Source: Vicinamibacteria bacterium (GTDB lineage: Bacteria > Acidobacteriota > Vicinamibacteria > Fen-336). From it: a stretch of 32,223 nucleotides of DNA. The stretch covers positions 1 to 32,223 of the forward strand of contig JAICEW010000031.1 of the NCBI GenBank assembly GCA_025923995.1, written 5' to 3'. The notes under the pieces were generated by a model. The model was not told the DNA's origin, did no database searches, and worked only from the letters and a program-made list of their open reading frames with translations. The translations under genes and the position numbers were made by a program. Shown in pieces: positions 8,743-16,744 of the stretch. Position 1 is the stretch's first letter. The number at the start of each line of letters is the position of its first letter.

Positions 8743-11148
8743 ATGAGCACGCTGGTCCAGGACCTCCGACACGCCGCACGCCTCCTGCGCAAGAGCCCCG
8801 CCTTCACGGTGGCCGCGCTGGCCATGCTCGCCGTGGGCATCGGCGCCAACACGGCCATCTTCAGCGTCGTGAACGCGGTGCTGCTGCGCCCGCTGCCGTT
8901 CCCGGAGCCGGACCGGCTGGTGTTCATCACGCGCGAGGGCGACGTCTCCATCCTCGACGGCATCGACTGGCGCGCGCAGAGCCGGACGCACGAGGGGATC
9001 GCGCTGTTCCTGCGCAGCTGGGCGTTCGACCTCTCGGGGGAGGGGGAGCCGGAGCGCCTGCAGGGCGCGGTCGTGGAGCCCCAGTACTTCCAGGTCCTGC
9101 GCACGCCGCCGCTGCTGGGCCGCGTCCTGGCCGCGGAGGACAACCAGCCGGGCGCGCCGCAGGTGGCGGTCTTGAGCCACGCGTTCTGGACGCAGCGGTT
9201 CGCCTCCGACCCGGGCGTGGTCGGCCGGGCGGTGGTCCTGAGCGACGTGCCGACCACGATCGTGGGCGTGATGCCGCCCGAGTTCGACTTCCTCGACGAC
9301 GGCGTCGACCTGTGGGTCCCCGTCGCCGCGGCCACGCCCCAGTTCCTGGGCGAGCGGGGCACGAACAACTTCGACGCCATCGGGCGGCTGCGCGCGGGCG
9401 TGACGGTGGAAGAGGCGCGGGCCGAGATGGTCGCCATCTCGCAGCGACTGGAGAAGGCGTACCCCGACACGAACCGCCGCAAGATCGTCGAGCCGCTGCC
9501 GCTGCTCGAGTTCATGGTGGGCGGCGTGCGCCGCTCGCTGTGGGTCCTGCTGGCGGCCGTCGGCCTGGTGATGCTGGTCGGCAGCGTCAACCTGGCCGGG
9601 CTGCTGCTCGCGCGCTCGCAGGCGCGCAGCGGCGAGTTCGCGCTGCGCATGGCGGTCGGCGCCTCCGTCGGCCGCGTGGTGCGCCAGCTCCTCGCCGAGG
9701 GGCTGCTGCTGGGCCTGCTGGGCGGCGCCGTGGGGCTCCTCGTCGCCACGTGGGCCCGCGAGGCGCTGGTCATGGCCGCGCCCGAGACGCTCCTGCGGCT
9801 GCGCGAGGTGCCCATCGACCGGAACGTGCTGCTGTTCGGCCTGGTCTCCGCGCTGGTGTCGGGAGTCCTGCTGAGCCTCGTGCCCGCCTGGCAGGTCGCG
9901 CGCTCCGACGCCGGGGGGTACCTGAAGGGGACGCGCACCACGTCGGGGCAGGCCCGGCATCGCGCGCTGGGGGCCCTCGTGGCCGCGGAGCTGGCGTTCG
10001 CCTGCGTGCTGCTGGTGGGCGGGGGGCTGCTGGGCCGCACCTTCCTGCGCCTGCAGGGCGTGCCGCTGGGATTCGACCCCGAAGGCCTCCTCACCGCCGA
10101 CATCGTGCTGCCCGAGTCGCGCTACGGCGCGATCGGGGCGCAGACGGCCGCGTTCAAGGGGATCGTGGAGGGCGCGCGGGCCATGCCGGGCGTCGCCTCC
10201 GTGGCCTACGTGATCACGCCGCCGCTGTCGCCGCGCGGCGGCATCGGGTCGCCCATCCTGTTCCAGCAGCCGCCCGACCAGATGCCGGTCGAGGCCCCGG
10301 GCGCGCGCGTGCGCCTCGTCTACGGCGACTACTTCGGCACCATCGGCCTGCCCCTACGGGAGGGGCGCGGCTTCGACGCGCGGGACGAGCAGGGCGGGCT
10401 GCCGGTCGCGGTCGTGAACGAGCGCTTCGCCAGGGACTTCTGGCCGGGCCGCAGCCCCATCGGCCAGCAGGTCTCGTTCCGCTGGACCAGGGAGCCGCGC
10501 TGGCTGACGATCGTCGGGGTCGTCGGGGACCTGAAGGGGACGCGGGTCACCGAGGACGATCCGCGCACGATCTACGCGCCCTACGTCCAGCGCAACACCG
10601 AGTGGCAGCGCTGGGGCACGATCGTGGTCAAGGGCAAGGTCTCCCCGCACGCGCTGATCGTCCCCTTGAAGCAGGCCGTATGGGCGGTGGACCCGACCCT
10701 GACGCTGGACCAGGTCCAGACGATCGACGAGCGGATCGCGGTCCAGACCGGGCAGCAGCGCTTCAACGCGCTGGCCGTGGCCTGCTTCGCGGCGGTGGCG
10801 CTGCTGGTGGCCCTGCAGGGCATCTACGCGCTGCTCGCCTACGCGGTCGAGGAGCGCCGGCGCGAGATCGGTGTCCGCATCGCGCTGGGCGCCACCACCC
10901 GCGACCTGGTGCGGCTGGTGGTGGGCCGCGGGCTGCGGCTGGCGGCCATCGGGCTCGCCGCCGGCCTGGTGCTGGCGCTGGCGCTGGGCCGCGGCCTCCA
11001 GAGCCTCCTGTTCGAAGTCGGACCGACCGATCCCCTGACGTTCGTGGCGGTGGCGGCCCTGCTGGGCGCGACGGCCTTCGTGGCCTGCTCGATCCCGGCC
11101 TGGCGCGCCTCTCGCGTGGACCCCATGACGGCCTTGCGCACGGAGTGA
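8743..11148 (+). CDS. ADOP-family ABC permease (fifth of five)
   Basis: An 801-residue permease, the last of the array, starting 4 nt after the previous stop. TM1 is about 21-43 (VGIGANTAIFSVVNAVLLR). FtsX domain 1 is about 264-390 and departs from the family consensus at the coupling region (SGEFALRMAVGASVGRVVRQ). The central TM is about 407-430, and FtsX domain 2 about 672-798 (EIGVRIALGATTRDLVRL). The stop TGA 11146-11148 shares its A with the ATG of the Fis-type gene, so translation of the two is probably coupled. A cognate ATPase gene lies only one small gene downstream, which argues against calling these permeases orphans. Confidence 0.93.
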   Translation: MSTLVQDLRHAARLLRKSPAFTVAALAMLAVGIGANTAIFSVVNAVLLRPLPFPEPDRLVFITREGDVSILDGIDWRAQSRTHEGIALFLRSWAFDLSGEGEPERLQGAVVEPQYFQVLRTPPLLGRVLAAEDNQPGAPQVAVLSHAFWTQRFASDPGVVGRAVVLSDVPTTIVGVMPPEFDFLDDGVDLWVPVAAATPQFLGERGTNNFDAIGRLRAGVTVEEARAEMVAISQRLEKAYPDTNRRKIVEPLPLLEFMVGGVRRSLWVLLAAVGLVMLVGSVNLAGLLLARSQARSGEFALRMAVGASVGRVVRQLLAEGLLLGLLGGAVGLLVATWAREALVMAAPETLLRLREVPIDRNVLLFGLVSALVSGVLLSLVPAWQVARSDAGGYLKGTRTTSGQARHRALGALVAAELAFACVLLVGGGLLGRTFLRLQGVPLGFDPEGLLTADIVLPESRYGAIGAQTAAFKGIVEGARAMPGVASVAYVITPPLSPRGGIGSPILFQQPPDQMPVEAPGARVRLVYGDYFGTIGLPLREGRGFDARDEQGGLPVAVVNERFARDFWPGRSPIGQQVSFRWTREPRWLTIVGVVGDLKGTRVTEDDPRTIYAPYVQRNTEWQRWGTIVVKGKVSPHALIVPLKQAVWAVDPTLTLDQVQTIDERIAVQTGQQRFNALAVACFAAVALLVALQGIYALLAYAVEERRREIGVRIALGATTRDLVRLVVGRGLRLAAIGLAAGLVLALALGRGLQSLLFEVGPTDPLTFVAVAALLGATAFVACSIPAWRASRVDPMTALRTE

Positions 11149-11363
11149 TGCCCCTGGAACGCGATTTCAAGACGCTCGTCGCCGAGTACGAGAAGAAGCT
11201 GATCGAGGAGGCCCTGGCCGCCTGCGGCGGCAACCAGCGCCGGGCCGCGGCCGCCCTCAAGACCCTTCCCACCACGCTTCACGAGAAGATGAAGCGGCTG
11301 GGCCTCAAGCCGACCGGCGCCCCGCCGGTGGAGGACGAGGACTGCACCGAGAGAGAGGGATGA
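11148..11363 (+). CDS. Small Fis-type helix-turn-helix protein (71 aa)
   Basis: A 71-residue protein that is essentially one Fis/HTH_8 DNA-binding domain. A helical segment (LVAEYEKKLIEEALAAC, about 10-26) leads to GGNQRRAAAALKT and the HTH pair ending in LHEKMKRLGLKP (about 45-55), then an acidic tail (EDEDCTERE). The fold usually forms the C-terminus of NtrC-family regulators; the regulator at 12092 has the equivalent GGNVSRAAEALGLSRSALYRRLQRFGL. Here there is no receiver or AAA+ domain. The start overlaps the upstream stop (TGATG) and the end overlaps the ATPase start (ATGA), so it is embedded in the operon. It may regulate the operon or compete with the full-length regulator (inference). 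It could also arise from a lost regulator. Confidence 0.85.
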   Translation: MPLERDFKTLVAEYEKKLIEEALAACGGNQRRAAAALKTLPTTLHEKMKRLGLKPTGAPPVEDEDCTEREG

Positions 11364-12025
11364 TCCAGCTCCGCAACGTCGAAAAGACCTACCCGCAGGG
11401 CGGCGGCCTCACCTACGTGCTGCGCCGCATCGACCTCGACATCGCGGCCGGGGAGTTCACGTCGATCATGGGCCCGTCGGGCGCGGGCAAGTCGACGCTC
11501 CTGCACATCCTGGGCATGCAGGACAGCGCCTTCACCGGCGAGTACGTCTTCCGCGACCAGCCCACGAGCCGCCTCTCGCGCAAGGACCGGCTCGACCTGC
11601 AGAAGCGCAACATCGGCTTCGTCTTCCAGAGCTACCACCTGCTCGACGAGCTCACGGTGGCCGAGAACCTGGACCTGCCCCTGAGCTACCGCGACCTGCC
11701 CAAGGGGGAGCGGCAGGCCATGGTCGCCGACACGCTGGACCGCTTCCAGATCGTGGGCAAGAAGGACCTGTACCCGCGCCAGCTGTCGGGCGGGCAGCAG
11801 CAGCTGGTGGCGGTGGCGCGGGCCATCATCGCCAAGCCGGTCCTGCTGCTGGCGGACGAGCCCACCGGCAACCTGCACTCGGACCAGGGGCGCGAGATCA
11901 TGGAGCTGTTCCAGCGCCTCAACTCGGAGGGGACGACCATCATCCAGGTCACGCACTCGGAGACCAACGCCGGCTACGGGCGCCGGGTCATCACCCTCCG
12001 GGACGGCTGGATGGCCAAGGACTGA
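11360..12025 (+). CDS. ABC transporter ATP-binding protein, LolD/MacB type
   Basis: A 221-residue cytoplasmic ATPase expected to power FtsX-type permeases. It has Walker A GPSGAGKST (38-46), Q-loop Q90 (FVFQSYHLL), signature LSGGQQQ (142-148), Walker B LLLADEP (162-168, E167 catalytic) and H-loop H199. FQSYHLLDELTVAENL and DEPTGNLHSDQG are typical of the LolD/MacB/FtsE group. The residue after the signature is Leu (QQQLVAVARA) where this group usually has Arg. ATG 11360 overlaps the Fis-type stop by 4 nt. Being co-transcribed with five permeases and having no fused membrane domain, it is the likely shared motor for all of them (inference). Confidence 0.93.
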   Translation: MIQLRNVEKTYPQGGGLTYVLRRIDLDIAAGEFTSIMGPSGAGKSTLLHILGMQDSAFTGEYVFRDQPTSRLSRKDRLDLQKRNIGFVFQSYHLLDELTVAENLDLPLSYRDLPKGERQAMVADTLDRFQIVGKKDLYPRQLSGGQQQLVAVARAIIAKPVLLLADEPTGNLHSDQGREIMELFQRLNSEGTTIIQVTHSETNAGYGRRVITLRDGWMAKD

Positions 12026-12038
12026 AAGCGCGGCGCCA

Positions 12039-12064
12039 AACGCCCGACGCCGGCGCATGGCGTT
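12039..12064 (+). terminator. Weak imperfect inverted repeat after the ATPase gene
   Basis: Six-base arms AACGCC (12039-12044) and GGCGTT (12059-12064) flank a 14-nt loop that itself contains GCCGGC. It starts 14 nt after the ATPase stop, with no T-run. It may be an attenuator between the permease operon and the regulator genes, but this much pairing is common by chance at this base composition. Confidence 0.2.
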
Positions 12065-12076
12065 CACATCATTGAA

Positions 12077-12082
12077 TAGAAT
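12077..12082 (+). promoter_or_regulatory. -10-like hexamer TAGAAT before the response regulator
   Basis: TAGAAT differs from TATAAT at one position and lies in a short AT-rich patch (ATTGAATAGAAT) in otherwise GC-rich DNA. Nine bases separate it from ATG 12092, so transcription would start at or next to the initiation codon. No Shine-Dalgarno precedes this ATG and no convincing -35 lies 17 nt upstream. Confidence 0.4.
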
Positions 12083-12091
12083 GCCCGCGCG

Positions 12092-13462
<1,371 letters not shown>

Positions 13463-13490
13463 GGCGCCGCCGTTCCCGCGGCCGGAGCGG

Positions 13491-14810
13491 ATGGCCCGCC
13501 GCCTGAGCCATGAGCAGCGCGTGCTGCTGCTGTCGCTGGGGGCGGCGGCCCCGGCCGCCGTGGTGGCGCTGACGCTGCTGTGGACGCAGCCGCACGGCAC
13601 CCGCGCCCGCTGGACGCTGACCGCCCTGGTCGTGCTGGCGGCGCTCGCGTTCGCGGCCTCCGCGCGTGCGGCCGTGGTGCGCCCCCTGCAGACCCTCTCG
13701 AACCTGCTGGCCGCGCTGCGCGAGGAGGACTACTCCTTCCGCGCGCGGGTGCCCCGCGGCGCGGACGCGATGGGCGACGCCCTGCGCGAGGTCAACGCGC
13801 TGGTCGACGTGCTGCGCACGCAGCGCCTGGGCGCGCTGGAGGCCACCGCGCTGCTGCGCAAGGTGATGGAGGAGATCGACGTCGCGGTCTTCACGTTCGA
13901 CGAGCTGAAGCGGCTGGTCCTGCTCAACCGGGCGGGCGAGCGGCTGCTGGGCCGGACGGCCGAATCGATGATCGGCCGCACGGCCGACGAGCTGGGGCTG
14001 GGGAGCGCGCTGGACCCGGCCGTGGTGCCGGTCCTGGAGCTGAAGCTGCCCGGCGGGGCGGGGCGCTTCGAGGCCCACCGGGGCACGTTCCGCCAGGGCG
14101 GCGTGCCGCACGAGCTGCTGGTGCTGACCGACGTGAGCCGCGCGCTGCGCGAGGAGGAGCGGCTGGCCTGGCAGCGCATCATCCGCGTGCTCGGGCACGA
14201 GCTCAACAACTCGCTGGCGCCCATCAAGTCGCTGGCCGGCAGCCTGGACGACCTGGTGGCGCGCCAGCCGCGCCCGGACGACTGGGAAGCGGACCTGCGC
14301 CGCGGCCTGGCCGTGATGGGCGGCCGCGCCGAGTCGCTGAGCCGCTTCCTCGACGCGTACGCGCGCCTGGCCAAGCTGCCGCCGCCGCAGCGCCGGCCCG
14401 TCGACCTGGGCGAGCTGGTGCGCCGCGTGGCCGGACTGGAGACGCGCCTGCGGGTCGAGGTGGCCGATGCGCCGGTCCTCAAGGTGCGCGCCGACCCCGA
14501 CCAGCTCGAGCAGTTGCTCATCAACCTGGTCCGCAACGCCGTCGACGCCGCCCTGGAAACGGGGGGAGGCGTGCGGCTCGCCTGGCGCGCGAAGGGGCCG
14601 TGGGCGGAGGTGGTGGTCGAGGACGAGGGACCCGGCCTGCCCGCCAGCGCCAACCTGTTCGTGCCCTTCTTCACCACCAAGCCGGAGGGATCCGGCATCG
14701 GCCTCGTGTTGTCGCGCCAGATCGCGGAGGCGCACGACGGCACGCTGAGCCTGGAGCCGCGCGGCGGTGGCCCCGGCAGCCGCGCGCGGGTGCAGCTCCC
14801 GCGGGGCTGA
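13491..14810 (+). CDS. Membrane sensor histidine kinase, NtrB/NtrY-like
   Basis: A 439-residue inner-membrane kinase. Two TM helices (about 11-31 and 41-62) enclose only a very short outside loop, so it probably senses membrane or cytoplasmic signals. A HAMP-like linker (about 62-112, starting VRPLQTLSNLL) and a PAS-like domain (about 118-215) follow. The H-box LGHELNNSLAPI has phospho-acceptor H236. The catalytic domain has the N-box LINLVRNAVDA (343-353), G1 box DEGPGL (378-383) and PFFTTKPEGSGIGL (392-405). The compact ELNNSLAPI box is typical of NtrY/NtrB kinases that pair with NtrC-type regulators. GGAG ends 4 nt before ATG 13491, and the regulator gene lies just upstream. Confidence 0.94.
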   Translation: MARRLSHEQRVLLLSLGAAAPAAVVALTLLWTQPHGTRARWTLTALVVLAALAFAASARAAVVRPLQTLSNLLAALREEDYSFRARVPRGADAMGDALREVNALVDVLRTQRLGALEATALLRKVMEEIDVAVFTFDELKRLVLLNRAGERLLGRTAESMIGRTADELGLGSALDPAVVPVLELKLPGGAGRFEAHRGTFRQGGVPHELLVLTDVSRALREEERLAWQRIIRVLGHELNNSLAPIKSLAGSLDDLVARQPRPDDWEADLRRGLAVMGGRAESLSRFLDAYARLAKLPPPQRRPVDLGELVRRVAGLETRLRVEVADAPVLKVRADPDQLEQLLINLVRNAVDAALETGGGVRLAWRAKGPWAEVVVEDEGPGLPASANLFVPFFTTKPEGSGIGLVLSRQIAEAHDGTLSLEPRGGGPGSRARVQLPRG

Positions 14811-14823
14811 CGGCGGCGCCCCG

Positions 14824-14829
14824 TATACT
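14824..14829 (+). promoter_or_regulatory. -10-like hexamer TATACT before the Ser/Thr kinase
   Basis: TATACT is one base from the TATAAT consensus. Only seven bases (GCCTCGA) separate it from ATG 14837, which leaves no room for a leader or Shine-Dalgarno. The kinase may therefore be transcribed on its own as a leaderless message even though it follows the histidine kinase by 26 nt. Confidence 0.45.
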
Positions 14830-14836
14830 GCCTCGA

Positions 14837-16450
14837 ATGGCCTGGCGACACGTCTGGGGCGGGCTCAGCTCGGCCGGCTCGGCGCCCGGCGACGAGGGGC
14901 GCGCCTTCCTGCAGAAGCGCATCGCGTTCTTCGGCAAGGTCGGCCTCGGCTTCTCGCTGGGCGCGTACGTCTTCACGCACGGAGCACTCGTCCTCACCCC
15001 CGGCTACTCGTGGCGCGTCTGGGTCCGTCCGGACGCGCTGCTGTACCTCGTGAACGTGACGCTGTTGGGCGCCGCCTGGCTGGGCGCCCGCGGGCCGCAG
15101 CTGGGAGCCCGGGCGCTCGCCGCCATCGACGCCAGCGTGTCCTTCCTGGCCTGCTCCAGCGCGGCCGTGCCGCTGCTCCTGCCGGAGGCCACGGTCGACC
15201 AGCAGTACCGCATGCTGCTGGTCGTCACCACGGCGCTCATCGCGCGCGCCGCGGTGCTGCCCACGCCCTCGCGCTGGACGCTGGGCGTGAGCGCGGCCGC
15301 GGTCCTGCCCGCAGTCGGGCTCACCTGGTGGCTGCACGCGCGGTCCTCGGGGACCGCGGTCGCGGTCTCGCAGACGCTCGTGGCGCTCATGTGGTGCACG
15401 CTGGCGGTGGCCATCAGCACGGTCGTGTCCCACATCATCTATGGGCTGCGCCAGGAGGTGCGGGAGGCGCGCCAGCTGGGGCAGTACACGCTCGAGGAGA
15501 AGCTGGGCGAGGGCGGCATGGGCCAGGTCTTCCGCGCGCGCCACGCGATGCTGCGGCGGCCCACGGCCGTCAAGCTGCTGCCGCCCGGCCGGGCCGGGGA
15601 GAGCGCGCTCAAGCGCTTCGAGCGCGAGGTGCAGCTGACCGCGATCCTGACGCATCCGAACACGGTGCAGGTGTTCGACTACGGGCGCACCGCGGACGGG
15701 ATCTTCTACTACGCGATGGAGTACATGGACGGGCTGAACCTGGACCAGCTTGTCAGCCTGTACGGCCCGCAGCCGCCCGGCCGCGTCGTCCACGTGCTGC
15801 GCCAGGTGGCGGGTGCCTTGGCCGAGGCGCACGGCATCGGCCTCATCCACCGGGACGTGAAGCCCGCGAACATCATCCTCTGCGAGCGCGGCGGCGTGCC
15901 CGACGTCGCGAAGATCTTCGACTTCGGCCTCGTGCGCGAGACGGGGAGCGACGCGCAGGCCTCGGTGACCGGAACCAACGTGATCATGGGGACGCCGTTG
16001 TTCCTCTCGCCCGAGGCCCTCCAGTCGCCCGAGTCGGTGGACGCGCGCAGCGACCTGTACGCCCTGGGCGGCGTCGCGTACTACCTGATGGCGGGACGCC
16101 ACGTGTTCGAGGGCCGGTCGGCGGTCGAGATCTGCGGGCACCACCTGCACACGGCGCCGGCGCCGCCGTCCGAGAAGCGGGGCGCGCCGTTGCCGGCGGA
16201 GCTGGAGGCGCTCGTGATGTCCTGCCTCGAGAAGGACGCGGCGCGGCGACCGCAGTCCGCGCGCTCGCTGCTCGAGCGGCTGGACGCGATGGCGGAGGCG
16301 CTCGTCTGGACCGAGGATCAGGCGCGCGAGTGGTGGGCGAAGCACGGACCGGCCACGCCCCCTCCAGCGGCGGCCGCGTCGCGGTCCGTCTCGTCGCTGA
16401 CGCAGGCGCTCACCGTGGACCTGCGCGAGCGCGCGCTGGCGCCGGACTAG
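14837..16450 (+). CDS. Membrane-anchored Ser/Thr protein kinase (PknB-like, N-terminal TM domain)
   Basis: A 537-residue Hanks-type kinase with inverted layout: about six hydrophobic helices come first (about 35-55, 67-83, 95-115, 126-141, 148-166, 175-203) and the kinase domain last (about 217-485). Kinase motifs are the glycine loop GEGGMGQVF (224-232), K246 (AVKLL), catalytic loop HRDVKPAN (338-345), DFG (362-364), SPE (391-393) and DARSDLYALG (402-411). There is no extracellular sensor or PASTA repeat, so the membrane bundle itself is probably the input module. Start ATG 14837 is chosen because the kinase-membrane unit begins there and TATACT lies 7 nt upstream; the same frame is open further upstream but only overlaps the histidine kinase gene. 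Confidence 0.93.
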   Translation: MAWRHVWGGLSSAGSAPGDEGRAFLQKRIAFFGKVGLGFSLGAYVFTHGALVLTPGYSWRVWVRPDALLYLVNVTLLGAAWLGARGPQLGARALAAIDASVSFLACSSAAVPLLLPEATVDQQYRMLLVVTTALIARAAVLPTPSRWTLGVSAAAVLPAVGLTWWLHARSSGTAVAVSQTLVALMWCTLAVAISTVVSHIIYGLRQEVREARQLGQYTLEEKLGEGGMGQVFRARHAMLRRPTAVKLLPPGRAGESALKRFEREVQLTAILTHPNTVQVFDYGRTADGIFYYAMEYMDGLNLDQLVSLYGPQPPGRVVHVLRQVAGALAEAHGIGLIHRDVKPANIILCERGGVPDVAKIFDFGLVRETGSDAQASVTGTNVIMGTPLFLSPEALQSPESVDARSDLYALGGVAYYLMAGRHVFEGRSAVEICGHHLHTAPAPPSEKRGAPLPAELEALVMSCLEKDAARRPQSARSLLERLDAMAEALVWTEDQAREWWAKHGPATPPPAAAASRSVSSLTQALTVDLRERALAPD

Positions 16451-16453
16451 CCG

Positions 16454-16484
16454 AGTCGGTCGCGGGGCTGGATCGCGACCGACT
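16454..16484 (+). terminator. Perfect 11-bp hairpin after the Ser/Thr kinase
   Basis: AGTCGGTCGCG (16454-16464) pairs perfectly with CGCGACCGACT (16474-16484) around a 9-nt loop. It begins 3 nt after the kinase stop. No T-run follows, so it may be a structure-only terminator or an mRNA 3'-end stabiliser. Confidence 0.55.
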
Positions 16485-16735
16485 TGCCGGTCACGCGCCG
16501 TACGGGATCACTCGCGTGCACGGTACCAGGAGCGCGTAGCGCGGCCGTCGACCGTCCTTGCCCGCAGGGTGCAGAGCGACTAGAGTCCTCCAAGCTACGA
16601 AACCAACACCGGCCGAGGTGAGGTCGTCACTGGGCGGTCGGTCCGCGCAGATGCTCACGAAGGCGCAGCGCGACGAGACGACCCCGGACCAGGCCTTGAG
16701 ATGCCGCGGCGAGGGAACGAGCCTATCCAAGAACT
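16485..16735. other. Intergenic stretch with no recognised gene
   Basis: About 250 bases between the kinase terminator and the alkylsulfatase ribosome site. I see no coding pattern, tRNA or repeat. A 79-codon minus-strand frame (16491-16730) has no recognisable domain. The base composition is visibly less GC-rich than the upstream operon. The alkylsulfatase promoter should lie here, but I could not pick a convincing -35/-10 pair. Confidence 0.5.
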
Positions 16736-16739
16736 GAGG
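16736..16739 (+). promoter_or_regulatory. Ribosome binding site (GAGG) that decides the alkylsulfatase start
   Basis: GAGG ends 5 nt before ATG 16745, a normal spacing. An in-frame GTG at 16739 overlaps this site and so is unlikely to be the start, although it would add only two residues. Confidence 0.5.
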
Positions 16740-16744
16740 TGCCC

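Noticed and set aside
5553-10103. Minus-strand open frame of about 1,500 codons opposite the permeases
   Set aside because: Antisense shadow of ADOP genes; Arg/Ala/His-rich, no recognisable motif.
12057-12078. Possible sigma-54 promoter (TGGCGT then ATTGAA) before the response regulator
   Set aside because: The GG and GC elements are not 10 nt apart and the -12 GC is missing, so the spacing rule fails.
16491-16730. 79-codon minus-strand open frame in the gap before the alkylsulfatase
   Set aside because: No domain, no ribosome site seen, and composition like random GC-rich DNA.
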